Source of the DNA: Rhizophagus clarus
Lineage: Eukaryota; Glomeromycota; Glomeromycetes; Glomerales; Glomeraceae
NCBI GenBank assembly: GCA_015698045.1
Contig: BLAL01000053.1
Span: forward strand, 1,118,501-1,182,500
Reading direction: 5' to 3'
DNA: 64,000 bases
A program made the translations under genes and the position numbers. Each line of letters begins with the position of its first letter. Position 1 is the first letter of the stretch. The notes beneath the pieces were generated by a model, which was not told where the DNA came from, made no database searches, and worked only from the letters and a program-made list of their open reading frames with translations. Positions 12,519-24,599 of this stretch are shown here, piece by piece.

Positions 12519-12550
<32 letters not shown>

Positions 12551-12744
12551 TTAAATGAATGAAAATTACTTTATTGTCATTAGTATGTAAAATTTTGAAA
12601 CAAAATACATGTCGATTTACTTTATTAGAAATTAACTAATTTTTATTTACTTTCTAAGGCTTAAATGAATCTTTTTATATAAGTAATATAGGGGATAAAC
12701 ATTTTTATGGGATTTCATGGTATTGAAATTATTAATTATTTTAT
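11370..12744. other. Intergenic, no supported gene
   Basis: A less AT-rich patch at about 11815-12030 is open on both strands for 60-90 codons. The peptides match nothing I know and show no domain or splice logic, so I leave it unassigned. Confidence 0.4.
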
Positions 12745-12752
12745 ATTAAAAT

Positions 12753-13344
12753 TAGTGTGTCAATCCGTTTACCATTTATCCGGATAATTATCAGATATCC
12801 GTTATCTGCCAGATATCCGTATCTGTTTTTTTAAACAGATCGGATAAAAGGATATCAGATATCCGCACGGATATCTACGGATTTATCTGATTATTCTCTG
12901 TAATCCGGATATCCGCCTAATATCCGATATATGTCACGTGACATGACATAAATTTCCAAAAAAAGAAAATTTTATACCTGCGAAAAAACAAGCATAGTTA
13001 CACAAAATCCATAAAAGGTATCCGGCTCGCCGATCATTTATTCCGGCCGGAACTAGGTCGTAAAATAAACGGATAAATACGGATAATTAACGGATTTATC
13101 TGTAGATATCTGTTAAATATCCGGACAAATCTGATTATCCGTCACGGATAAACGGATGATAGATCTATCCGGATAGACACACTAATCGAACAGATATCCG
13201 GATAGATCTGATAAATCGACGGATACTCGGATAAATCCGACGGATATCCGGATGAATCCGGATTTTCTTTACGGATAGTCAGATGAGCTAAGCGGATTCG
13301 GATTCGGATAACGGATGACGGATATCATCCGGATTGACACACTA
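12753..13344. mobile_element. hAT-type non-autonomous element (592 bp) with perfect 8-bp target duplication
   Basis: Ends TAGTGTGTCAATCCG (12753-12767) and its exact inverse (13330-13344) are flanked by identical ATTAAAAT direct repeats (12745-12752 and 13345-13352). Nearly the whole interior consists of ATCCGGAT/GGATATCCG-type motifs in both orientations. An internal copy of ACACACTAAT near 13180 suggests a nested or partly duplicated end. No transposase is present. Confidence 0.92.
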
Positions 13345-13354
13345 ATTAAAATCT

Positions 13355-14020
13355 TATTATATGTTGTGTGTGCGCATATTATAAGTTTATGCATGTTTTA
13401 GAATTTTGTGGTATTTTGCAATTGTATTAATTTTTTTCAAAAAAAAAAAGTAATTTCTGTTGGAAGTGTGATTCATGCCACCTTGTGTCAAATTGTATAA
13501 ATACAAAAATAATTGTTCTGATCTGTTCTTAATATTGAGTTATCCTGAAATTATTCATTCCAAAATTAAGATACTAGCAGCCTCAACATATAGTATTTTT
13601 TCCGCAAAGTTACAATTATATATAAATAATACATTTTCATTTTCAGTGTATAAATCCCATTTCGTCAATGTTCAAGAATACACTATTATCAATGAAGATG
13701 TATAATAAATATATTAATTTTTAAATATAAAGCAATGCTTTAGCCCTAGTTGAGCCTGAATACAATGAGGCGGCACGTTCAATTCCAGCTGCCACTGGAA
13801 ATGAAAAATAATATTACTTACAGTAATACAAACCATATACCTAGAAATTTACTGATCAGTTTTAATACGACACAATTCATTTTTTGTGCTACATTGTGAC
13901 GTCATAAATGTTTAGGTGTTACGTGAATTGACAAATCCATAATTAGGAATTTTTTTCAAACTAATTTTATTTCTTATTTCATTTATTTCATTCCCCATTC
14001 AACTAAAAAATAATAATAAC
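13355..14020. other. Intergenic, upstream of a broken kinase-like gene
   Basis: One 76-codon open frame (13475-13705, +) has unremarkable composition and no recognised motif, so I do not call it a gene. Confidence 0.4.
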
Positions 14021-14023
14021 AAA

Positions 14024-14573
14024 ATGCAAAATAACGAAAATATAAATGAATGGATTAATTGGATTGAAGAGAGTATCAATAAAAATCATATTAAATATTA
14101 CGAATACGAAAATTTTAAAAATATTCAAGAAATTGGTTCTGGAGTATTAGGAAAAGTTTTCCGTGCAAATTGGAAAAGTTTTGATCATTATTTAGCTTTA
14201 AGATATTTTTTTAATCTTAACAACGTTACCTTAAAAGAAATTGTTGATGAAGTAACTAAAAAATATTTATCTTACAGTATTTCATCTTCGCAAATTTATT
14301 TTTTTCTTAATTATTTTTATTATTCGTTCATAATTTAGCTTAAACTTCAGCAAGTTATGGATTTTCATATTAATATCATTCGCTTTTATGGAATTACGAA
14401 ATTAGAGTCAGGTATAATTTAAGTATTATAGCTGAAGTTAGATTACTAAAAAAATTTTATTGTAATGACTAATAGTTAATTAATACTTTTCATTTACTAG
14501 AAAATAAAATTGGCAAAACAAAAAATTATTTGTTGGTAATGGAATACGCTGACAGTGGTAATTTCTTTCAAAA
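14024..14573 (+). pseudogene. Truncated protein kinase gene (N-lobe only)
   Basis: The start at 14024 leads to YEYENFKNIQEIGSG with a glycine loop (GSGVLGKVFRA). ALRYF follows, where the family has the ATP-lysine motif ALKxF; Lys is replaced by Arg. A second exon-like piece at about 14339-14413 reads LKLQQVMDFHINIIRFYGIT and ends at a GT. A third at about 14500-14573 reads NYLLVMEYADSGN before a TAA. These pieces match the N-lobe and hinge of the kinases expanded in Rhizophagus. The whole catalytic C-lobe (HRD, DFG) is absent, so the product cannot be an active kinase. Confidence 0.75.
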
Positions 14574-15390
14574 TTAAAGACTGGCGAACTCAAAAGATGT
14601 ATTAAAGCTGAAAAAGATTACTTCGAATCCATCAGCGCAAGTGACTTCAGATTATGACGTACAAATACCCATATCAGATATAGGAAGCAATAATGCGATT
14701 CCCTATTTTGATCTTTCTGATAACAACGAAATATTGTCATATTTTGAGATCGGAGATATTTCCTCTCAATCTAATCTCCACGTAGTCATTAAAATCGAAG
14801 GTTAGTATTACTTTTTGTTTACGTTGGACTCCTATTACCGTAATTAACAATAATACTCGCAATCAGTTATTACTCTTAACTGTATAATTTCTGAATTCTG
14901 ATACGTACTATCCGGTCGAACTTAAGTCTATGATCGAAAACGATGAAAATTTCTCTTTAGTTATATTGCTTTCAACGAACTAAATCTCATGGTTATAAAC
15001 GTCTCTCCTAATCATGTTATTACATGTGAAGAAGATAGGGTGTCATGAAGAACTTGGGCAGGATTAAGGGCGTTTTGCTAATTCAATATATAATTACAAC
15101 CCAAATCATCTTCATGTCATGATAAGTTCGGATGCCAATATATCGAGAAATCGAGAAACAATTTCAATAGATTACCTGCATTACGGTAAATGAAAGGACA
15201 AGTTACGCAAATATATCTTGGAGTTTAAAAAAATCTATTAATCTCTAGAGTACACATGATAAAAGCACTCGAGGAGGATTAATTCGTAATAATGACAAGT
15301 TATCTGATGTTATTTAGTCTAAGATAAATATAACCAGAACTGCATATTATTTGTCAAAACCAATTCCTACTTAATCAAAATTGTGAATTT
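14574..15390 (+). pseudogene. Coding-like relic of unknown family behind the kinase fragment
   Basis: Directly after the kinase stop, in the same frame, 14577-14801 is open for about 75 codons (SDYDVQIPISDIG, YFDLSDNNEILSYFEIGD) and ends at a splice-donor-like GGTTAGTA. Further coding-like pieces follow in changing frames: near 15100-15180 (ANISRNRETISIDYL) and 15268-15370 (STRGGLIRNNDKLSDVI, then KINITRTAYYLSKPIPT). Stops interrupt them. I do not recognise the family. Confidence 0.35.
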
Positions 15391-15429
15391 TATTCACAAA
15401 ATTTATCATCAAGTTATTAGTTTAAATTT

Positions 15430-18190
15430 TGAGAAGAACCTATGCCTTATCATATGATCAAATGATATACTATTTAAAAAAAAAAAGAAATGAAAATTTA
15501 TCGGGTTAATAAACTCCTTTTATCCATCTGTTTTATCATGCAGGTCAAAAAGATTCAATAATTTTAAAAGAACTAAATTATATTTTTCATCATAATTAAT
15601 TTCATACAATAAATTGAGGTAATTCTGATGAATTGGCATAATTATTCAACGAAGTAGATAATAAATCTTAACATTTACAATACAAAATATAAAGTCTCCA
15701 AAACAATTCAAATACCTTACTTATTAAACAGGCGTTATAACTTTTATTTGCAAGAATTTAAAACTTGCCGGAAAGTTGTTATGGTTTCAAATATACTGAT
15801 ACCATCTATCTGTTTCTTTTTGTTTGGTTTTCTATTATGAATGTACGAAAACATTTTAATTGTTACTATGAAGGGAATTTTATTAAGGATATATAGAAAC
15901 TTAACAAATTCGATATTAAATAACTGATAATATTTAAAATATTAAATATTTTTTTTTGTTAGCTTATCACTAGCCCACCTAAATATTTTCTTTAAATGGA
16001 ACGCTTTAATCAATATTTATAAAAACAAATAGTAGACAATCTCGCTATACTATTTAGCTTAAAATTACTACTATTTTAATTATTGCTTTCTATGAGTAAC
16101 ATTATAAATGTAAATGTGGATTAAAAAATGTACACTATGAATTGTCGAAATATCTAAGCTCACGAAAAAAAAAAGATCGATTAGTTTTAAACAAAAATTG
16201 AGAACGAAAAAATAATTGAAAATATCCTCTATAGGTCCTTTGAAGATACCTCTATTGAAAAACCTAAGTAAGTACAAATGGTGGCTACTTCTTATACCAG
16301 TCCTAACCAAATTTTAAATTTGAAGACGGTTTTATCGTGTTGATATATTGAATCCTGTTTCTTTTTGTTTACACCTAACTTCTTTATAACCGGTGTTTGA
16401 CGGAGGAGTTGACTTGACAAATCAAATTTCACCAAGTTATCGCATTTATCTCATGTGACACTGCGCCTTAGTGTGAGCTAAAATTAATTGGTTTCATGAT
16501 TAATTTAGAAATCTCCAATCTTTGGCTTGTATCCACGGAGCTGTTACTTGTGAAGGTAAGCAAAGAGATTTACAAAGGAGTACAATAACTCTTTTTCAAC
16601 TGACATCAAAGCGGTCGTATTTGATTAAGAGTTACATCCTTTAGTTTGCAATTAGTAAAACCTTTGCGTTAATTTCAAGTAAAACAATCACATTAAAAAA
16701 TAAAATAAAAATAAATAAGAATATAATATGAATGCAATATGAAAAAAGAAATGTTTTTATGTGAATTTTTTTTTCAATTGTATAATTTAGATTTAAAAAG
16801 CGGAGTAATTGATAATAATCAATTCCGTAGGACCGGAACTTATAATTAACGCATATGGGTTAATCTTCAATCCAATTAATGCAAGCTATAGTGATTTTCA
16901 TTAAAAATTTTTAATTTTACTGCACATCAACGCAATATTCTAATACAAAATTCTCCGTAGAGATAAATTTATCTCTTTTTAATAAAACTTGTTAACAAAG
17001 AAAAAAGTTAATGATTTTTTTTATGACTCACTCTACATATTACACGCTTCGCTTGTATCTTTGTGTTAAATGGTGAACGAAATATATTTGTGAAGTGTGC
17101 GAAGATCACTGATAAAAACAACTTGCATACTAATGAAAAATAAATAATATATATAGAAGGAACTTATTGTGAAATACAGCTAATATATTAAACGATATTA
17201 AAAGAAGTAAAGAACGATTTCTTTAATAACACGAAATAATTCTTGTACTTCAATAATTTATTAGAAAAATTTATATTTTAGTCTTCATAAATATATTCTC
17301 CAAATTTGTGTTAGAATGCATGAATTAAACCCCCTATCTTTGAAAAAATAATCTGCTAAAAATATGCAACTGACTTTCCTAAAACCCAAACATGGTAATG
17401 AATGTAACTTACCCTAGTACCCTTACTACCCGTAATTTTCGCCTGGGTTATTGTGAAATAGTGAAAGTCTAACATAATTACATAAAGTTACATAAGACTG
17501 ATCAACGTCTAAATAAAGCTTAATTTCGTTTCATCTATTTTTATAATATTCAAATTCCGGTTAGAACAAATCGGTTCAGGCTGAAATTAAATATTTGAAC
17601 GAAACTCTTAATCGGGTTTATGATTATTTTGACAAATTGGTTTATTTTTCAATAAAAAAGAATCGGTTAATCTAATGTTAATCTGGAACTAAATTATCTT
17701 CTTTTTCCTTTGGACATCAAAAGATTGCTTGGAAAACTCCCAAAGAATATGTGGCATATGTTATATAATAAAGGAAGAGTAATTCCGATCCATGTGCTAT
17801 ACTACTAGGTCTGATACGGTAAATACAACAAAGTGATTAAAAACTCAAAGTTCACGCGATTTTATCAATAAATTTTAAAAAAAAATGCAAAAAGAAAAAT
17901 TCATGTTTATCTTTTATTGATATGCAATATCTAATAAATGGAAAGCCTTTGAAATGAATTGAATTCATCATTGATCCTCATCACGTAGTAGGAAACATTT
18001 TATATATAATGGCCCAAAAATCAACTACTTTTATTACATACAACAAAGAATTTTTCTGAATATAAGGACTATATTTTTAAACTTTTCTTCGCATTCTTCT
18101 CGAAATTAAACCTCAATTTTATTGCTTTTAAAATTTTCTATATATCATTTTAACTATCTCACTATTTTCTCTTAATATCAAACTTCTTTT
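15430..18190. other. Long AT-rich stretch without a supported gene
   Basis: I see homopolymer runs and short chance frames only. The last few hundred bases should hold the promoter of the SH3b gene at 18200; a TATA-like run lies at 18001-18010. Confidence 0.5.
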
Positions 18191-18199
18191 ATTATAAAA

Positions 18200-18523
18200 A
18201 TGTCTAAAATTTTGCTAATTTTGGTAGCATTAATTGCGGCTACTCTAATCACTTTTGCCGACGGTTCTTTTACTTTTCCTGTAACAGGAAATACTGTTAA
18301 CGTCCGCACGGGTCCTTCTACATCATTCCCAGTTATTGGAGTTGTTCACAAAGGTGACATCATTAGTGTAGTTTGCCAAAGTCTCGGAGAAAATGTATAT
18401 GGTGACCCCTACTGGAACAAGCTTGACAATGACGGCTTTATTACTGATTATTATGTGAAAACTGGATATCCATCAGGTCGTGATCCGAATATTCCATTAT
18501 GTGACTACTATACGAAGGCATAA
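18200..18523 (+). CDS. Small secreted protein with a bacterial-type SH3 (SH3b) domain
   Basis: An intronless frame of 107 residues. Residues 1-23 form a clear signal peptide (SKILLILVALIAATLITFADG). The rest is one SH3b-like domain. The VNVRTGPSTSFPVIGVV core has the characteristic V-N-V-R-x-G-P/S-S signature, followed by the basic-loop strand GDIISVVCQ, a YWNKL strand and a short C-terminal tail. Two cysteines (in VVCQ and PLCDYY) could form a disulphide in the secreted protein. SH3b domains usually bind cell-wall peptides or glycans. In fungi they occur as short secreted proteins, so an extracellular or cell-wall role is likely, but the ligand is unknown. There is no neighbour of related function. 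The start is the only ATG before the signal peptide. Confidence 0.88.
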   Translation: MSKILLILVALIAATLITFADGSFTFPVTGNTVNVRTGPSTSFPVIGVVHKGDIISVVCQSLGENVYGDPYWNKLDNDGFITDYYVKTGYPSGRDPNIPLCDYYTKA

Positions 18524-18529
18524 ATGTTT

Positions 18530-19820
18530 AGCTAACTATATACAGTAAGTATTTAATTCGCAACTTCTTATATTTGTATACTTAATTTCGGAATAGGTAA
18601 TTATTTTATTATTATGTAGAAAAATATCTCTTCATCTATCTTTATGTACGTTCCTCTGCACTGGTCTCTGTTAAAAAAAAATACGTCTTTGTGCCTTCTT
18701 TTTGTGCGTCAATTATCGTAACCTTGTATAACATAAATTATAATTAATTGTATTCTATAAATTTTAAATTTTAAATAAACGTATTTCAATTTTTACAATT
18801 AAATATTTAAACATTAACAATCTTATTTAAATATATAAAATTTCTGTATAATTATTGTTTGTCTCATTCGTCTAAAACAGTCTTTATAATAATATGATTT
18901 TTTATATACATAAATAGGGAGGAATCATGAATCAAGTTGGCACGCTCATTAGATAGTAAAGAGAAGTTATTGGACTATCCATTGAACTTCCAATATTTGT
19001 ATTTGTCATAGTAATGAAATTTATATCTTGAATTTCAACTTGAAATTCCAAATTAATATGAACCATTTCTCCTAATATCATTACACTTAAATTTTTTCAA
19101 TTCTTTTATCTGCATTTAAATATCTACACTTAATATTAAATTTTTCAGCAACGCTTCCCTTCCCACAAATTCATTAACAATAAGTTTAATACTTTTGAAT
19201 TAATCACCATCATCTTGTACTTGCCCAAACTATATTTGGGCATCAACCTAACCATATATTGAATTTCACGGTTAGTATGATCGTCAAATCAATACTACAA
19301 TTAATGTTAAATACATTGCTTTTCTCCAATGAAATAGCATAATTTGTTACACAGAATAGTATAATTTTAATCACCTGATTTGTAATCTCTAAAAACTTGC
19401 TGCTGCAATAATAAAACAGGCCGATTGGTACATGAATCTATTGTTAGATATTACATTAATTTTATCATAAATAACCGATATGGTTTTTTGAGAGTTAATC
19501 AAAATTTTAAAGTCCAGAGCGACAATTGATTTATTTTGACTGACATCATGCCCTCTTTTTCAAGGGATCCACTTTTATGTTTGTATTACAGGTCTAATAA
19601 TAAATTGACATAAATTATAGCATCTATCTTAATTAAAAAGTGATTACTCAAAATTAATTTGTAGTTCACCTGAATTTTTTTGTCAGCTATCTCAATTATG
19701 TCATAAATATATAATAACCATTTACTATAAAGCCTAAAATAATGGATTAGTTGATTTAATTTCTGGTTTTCTGCTCAAAAAATTTAAAATACTTTGAATT
19801 GTCTTATGGAAGATCTAGAA
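18530..19820. other. Intergenic, 3' of the SH3b gene
   Basis: An AATAAA-containing stretch near 18770 is a plausible polyadenylation region. Beyond it I see nothing gene-like. Confidence 0.45.
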
Positions 19821-19825
19821 GGGGC

Positions 19826-20262
19826 TTGGTTCATTTCACCGAAAATTACTTCAACGATAATCAGTTCACCGACAGTCATTTCGCCGACAGTCATTTTCCC
19901 GCTGCCAGTATAAATTGAAATTCGTTTTATAAAATCTTTTTTTTTCGCTCATTACAGCTATTTACTACTAATTGAAGCAAGGGAGCAATTGAACATATAT
20001 ATATATATATGAGATTTAATCTAAAAATATAAGGTTAATATTTCATATTACTTCTTTTTGTGTATGCATTATCTCGTATTATATATCAACAATAATTTTG
20101 GCTATATCTTGTATAGCTGTATATGGAGAAAAAAAATTCATCATAATTAATTTTATTGTGATATTTAAAAATTATTTAATTGTCGGTGAAGTGACCTGTC
20201 GGTGAAATGATCCACGTTTGTCGATGAAACGTTTGTGATTTTCGGTGAGATAAACGCGATCC
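19826..20262. mobile_element. Inverted-repeat element built from TTCACCGACA motifs
   Basis: The left part contains TTCACCGAAAAT, TTCACCGACAGTCATTTC and GCCGACAGTCATTT. The right part carries the inverse: GTCGGTGAAGTGAC, GTCGGTGAAATGAT, GATTTTCGGTGA. The interior is AT-rich and non-coding. It is probably a MITE-like element with long compound ends; the exact borders and target duplication are not resolved. Confidence 0.6.
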
Positions 20263-20269
20263 ATTTTTT

Positions 20270-21420
20270 AAATTACATTTTATATTATATCTTTCTGGAT
20301 TGATTGTCCCAAATAATATAAGTAACATTTTTTACAATAAAGAGGTTTTATGCTGAATGAATAAATGTAGTTTATTCATCTGGTAAGTCATTAAATACAA
20401 TTATAAAAAAGTAATTACTATATCAAAAAAGAAAAAACTATAGTGGCACGTAAGTTATCGTTATTAGAACTGACATCACTTACCTGAATGTAGAAATGTT
20501 CACCTTTGATGGTACTTGCAACATCTTTTCTTAGTTATTGAATGGTCTCCAGTTTGGCACTTTAAACATCTAATCTGGTGTGTTAATATTTGATAATTAT
20601 TAATTAAATTTCCTTTCCTCGTCTGGAAAGGATGCGGTTAATTTGGGATTTTTATTCATTAATAAAGTCAATATTAAAAGAAAAATACATTTTATCATAG
20701 TTTACTTTTTTTCAGATTTGAATTTTTCTTCATCTTTTATTCCTAATTGAATAAAAGGATGTGAGATATGAGATAGCACAAATTTTAGGTAAGCTATTAA
20801 GAGACATTTGTCAGACTTTTAAAAGAAATATGCATCAAGTTTTTTTGTAATATAAGGTAACTTGTACGTTCAAGATCAGGAAATCTGTTATTAAGTATAT
20901 TAAGTAATTTTTGATTCTTCATCGAAATTCTAATTTGTCATGGAGCTAGGTCTTTGGCGTAAATAACGATAACCTATTCTCATTCTTTTCGTTACCTAAC
21001 TGTATTTTCAAGAATAACTCCAACTGAAAAATCGTTTTTAGTAATTTCCACACAATTAGACAATATATGATATTATAAATATATATGGAGAAAAAGCTTA
21101 AAAAATTTTTTTTGAAATATTGAAATATAATCTATTAATCATGTTTATTATTTATGATAGAAATTCGAAAAAAATGTAATCTTATTAATACAGTATATTT
21201 GCCTAAATACATGATATTAATAAATCCAGACTCAGGCGCTTCAATAACCACAAGTTGATGTTTTCACTTATTGAACTATAATTACCCGAGTGGATACGAA
21301 TGCTATACTGTATTTGTAATTTACTTGTAAATGCATCATAACTGATATTGAATATATAATAAATAATATAATAAGTAGAATAATGATCTTTTGCTATCCC
21401 AAATTGATGGATGGTTTTGC
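20270..21420. other. Intergenic, nothing recognised
   Basis: AT-rich and without supported features. It lies 3' of the minus-strand six-Cys membrane protein gene. Confidence 0.5.
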
Positions 21421-21424
21421 CCTG

Positions 21425-22210
21425 TCAAGGATTAGGTGTATTGGGTGAATTAGATGAATTAGGTGGATTAGATGAATTGAGTGGATTAGATGAATTAGGC
21501 GGATTAGATGAATTAAGTGAACTAGATGAACTAGGTGGATTAGATGAATTAGGTGATTTAGATGAATCAGATTTTTTGCTGTCATGACGTTGCTTAAGCA
21601 ATACTCCTGCTATACCTCCCGCTGCTCCAATTATCGCGGCTACAATTGGTACAACAATTTCTATAACTTTTTCATTTTTACAATTATCAATTGCTAGATC
21701 TTTTTCCCTTTCACAGTCAGGAGAATCAATATATTTAGGATAGCAAAGTACTCCACTGAAACTGGGATTAGGACAATTAATATCTTTAAAGTCATCAACC
21801 TTAGCTTGTACACGAAACTGATGTGACTTCACAGAAGTAACATTAATAGCAACGTCTCTGACAACGTTTATGTCATTGTTAGTAAACGCGCGTATACGAA
21901 ATCCGCCTAATCCATTTTGAGATACCAGTTGAATCAAAAGAGTCGAGGCTCCGCAAGGCATACTACAAATTAAGTTTGTATTGGTATATTGGAAGATAAG
22001 GAACTAAAGAAATAAAAATTATAATTACCTGGTCAGAGTAAAGGTCATGTTCCCACCACTGTATTGATAAAAAGTATCATCGGAATTCCAATTACCATCT
22101 GTTCTCAGTTCGTTTGTAATTTGCTGACATATTGCATCTGTATAATAAGAAAGGAAAACGAGGAGTAAGAAACCAAGAAATAGCAATTTAAAAATTTTTT
22201 CTGTAACCAT
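21425..22210 (-). CDS. Six-Cys type I membrane protein, member 1, with Ser/Asn/Pro tail
   Basis: Exons 22210-22029 and 21962-21425 flank a 66-bp intron (GTAATT...TTGTAG, phase 2), giving 239 residues. A signal peptide of about 26 residues (LLFLGFLLLVFLSYYTDA) precedes an ectodomain with DGNWNSDDTFYQYSGGN and an NMT glycosylation site. Exon 2 opens with MPCGAS and continues with QVSQNG-like, FRVQAKVDDF, NCPNPSFSG and LCY motifs. After the sixth cysteine comes one membrane segment (IVVPIVAAIIGAAGGIAGVLL) with small-residue spacing, then basic KQRHDSKK. The last ~60 residues are SSNPPN-like repeats absent from the other members. All six ectodomain cysteines of the family are present. No known domain is recognised; a surface receptor or adhesin-like role is only a guess. 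Confidence 0.85.
21430..21565 (-). repeat. Coding minisatellite for the Ser/Asn/Pro tail
   Basis: Imperfect 15-18 bp units of the type TTAGATGAATTAGGTGGA (plus strand) encode NSSNPP-like repeats at the C-terminus of the membrane protein above. Members 2 and 4 end within about 15 residues of the membrane segment, so the expansion is specific to this copy. Confidence 0.85.
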
Positions 22211-22214
22211 GGTT

Positions 22215-24430
22215 TCCTTTGGTGAGTAAGATTAATTTTAAAGTAGTCATGATTTAAAGGAATTTTTTCGACAAACCTCGTAATGTGCTTTATATAAAAT
22301 AAATGGTACCACATAATTGTAAGGTTAATATATCATCCGAACTGCTCTTCATTAATTAGTAAATGAAAATCGATGTTTCGAAATTTGGAGATCCCTGCAT
22401 GGATAATTAGTCTTCCTTTTTACGCGACGATCACGCTAAGAATTATTTGGCATAAAAAAAAAACATCACCATTATTGTTTTTCCCTTTTTTTTAAAAAAA
22501 AAAATATACGAGTAATTTGTTTTCCTAATAGAAGAACCATCATGTTGATCTGTTCTGCTTGGCACAACCGACTGGTAAATTTTGATTACTTATTAATAAT
22601 ATTTTTTTTTTTTTTTGATTGTTTTTGTTTCAAGTTCCGCGTTGGTAACCTATTAAAGGGAAAAATATTCATGCAAGGGTTAACGGAAGTTTCTAATGAT
22701 AATATTATTATGGTCATGAAATTCGGTAATCCGGTTATCACACCCAAAAAAATGATAGCTTGGTTTATTTTTACCAGGTCACAAAATATGAATTTTTACA
22801 AAACAGTTCCCAGAACGTTCTCGTTGTGTTGTGACACTGTGTAACAATTTATAACCTTAATTTCCTTACCCTAACCAAAATTGATAAATTTTATCTTCCG
22901 AATTAGAAGAAATTTCATTCTTGGCATATGTCTTTATTTTTTAAAGATGAATTTTTATTTTTGATTTAGTATTATTAATTTTTTTATAAAAAGTTCTTTG
23001 ATCAACTCTCTTCTCACTATTATCGTTAATAATAAGATTTTATTAATATTTACCCATTATTTTTGTTGATACACTCATTATTTTGTTATTATCTCATTAA
23101 TTACTTAATGAACTTGATATTGTCTATTCGTTAAAGAATAAAATGGTACAGGAAGCAAAAATTTTGTTATTTAAATAAAATCTATGGTTGGAAATTCCGA
23201 TTATTAATATAAAATCAAAGAGAAAACAAAGGTTCACGGTCAAATTGTACGTTCATGTAAATGATGCATTACTGCTGTAGTAATCTCAGAGCAATTTATG
23301 CTCAAGCTCGATAAATGATTAATAAGTAACGTGACTAACCCGATTAAATTCACTTATCCTTGCAAGAAATAATGTATTAAGAAAGTTTTCACCTTTAATT
23401 TTCCAGGATTTTCGTGTGAAATTATTTGAAGTTCTCTAGATGTAACGTAAAATTATTTAAAAACAGTGATAATTTAAAAATTTACCGACAAATATTATCA
23501 CTTTCTCAAGATGATTTCAGTCTTGTTTCTTTGTATAAATTTGGTCCGTTAAATTGAAAGATTTATATTTTGAATTCTAAATTTTTTTTTTTTAATAATA
23601 GTTTTTTTTTGTAAACGTTGTTGTTAAAATTTTTTTTTTAAAAAGTCGTCCGAAATTTAATTCAAATAATACTTCAAATTGTACTGTTGCAAATTGAGAA
23701 AGAGAGTAATTTTATTGTGGTAGTTTGTTTTATTCTGCGAGAAAATATCAACTTTCTAATAGTAACTTTCTTTCGGTTTTTTATTTCGTAGTATACCTTT
23801 TTTCTTGGTATACACAAATAATGTTATCATTTCTTTTCAATTTCAGGCTATTAAATATTACTGCAAGTTATCATACAAATAAGTCAATAAATTCATGATC
23901 GATTTGCGAATTGAAATACACAATGAAATTCGACAGGCCAATAATAAAATTTCTCAAAATCCGGCATACCGAGAAATCCGATATATCGAGATCATAATTT
24001 ATAGACCATAATAATCCGTTTCGATTCTCAACTCCGTTATTGAAGATCCGGTAATTTCTCATTTATAATGTGCGTTTTTTAAATTCCTCCTGTTGAAAAT
24101 GGAAATTATTTTCCCCATTTTCTCTTTCATAATATCATAAAAGAATAACATGAAGATCAAAGAAGAAAAACTGCAAAAATATTAGATATTAAAATTATTT
24201 ATCTGTTAATGCTTTTAAAAATTATGCATCATTAATATTTAATTAATTATGTATATACAGTATAAAAATGTTTAATATCTATTACCAAAAAAATATGCAA
24301 TAATAATTGTTTTTAACCACCCAAGTTGGGAATTATGATTAGATTAATTCGAAAATCTAATCTATAATAATGCTAAAAATACGCCCAATTTTTAATTCGG
24401 TGTGATTGTCAAAAAAAGTTTAATTCATTT
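22215..24430. other. Intergenic, no supported gene
   Basis: The first few hundred bases lie upstream of the minus-strand membrane protein gene. A 100-codon open frame at 22542-22844 (+) contains a poly-Phe run, has no recognised motif, and is not called. Confidence 0.45.
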
Positions 24431-24433
24431 CAG

Positions 24434-24593
24434 GTTATGATCTTCAGTTCGGCGTAAAAAATCTCGCAGATAATTTGGATCTACTATGTGCGTTCGTTAG
24501 AGATGGTGTGATCATAGATTTTTTTAACAATTTTGATCAAATAAATCAATCTAGGACGGGTGAAATTTGGAAAATCTTTTTAAAATTGTTTTA
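24434..24593 (+). other. Possible orphan terminal exon
   Basis: A polypyrimidine-like stretch and CAG acceptor precede about 53 open codons with normal amino-acid composition (YDLQFGVKNLADNLDLL, FVRDGVIIDFFNNFDQ) and a stop. No upstream exon was found. It may be a relic or chance. Confidence 0.2.
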
Positions 24594-24599
24594 AAAGTT

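Noticed and set aside
22542..22844. 100-codon plus-strand frame
   Set aside because: Contains a poly-T-coded Phe run and no recognisable domain; likely chance.
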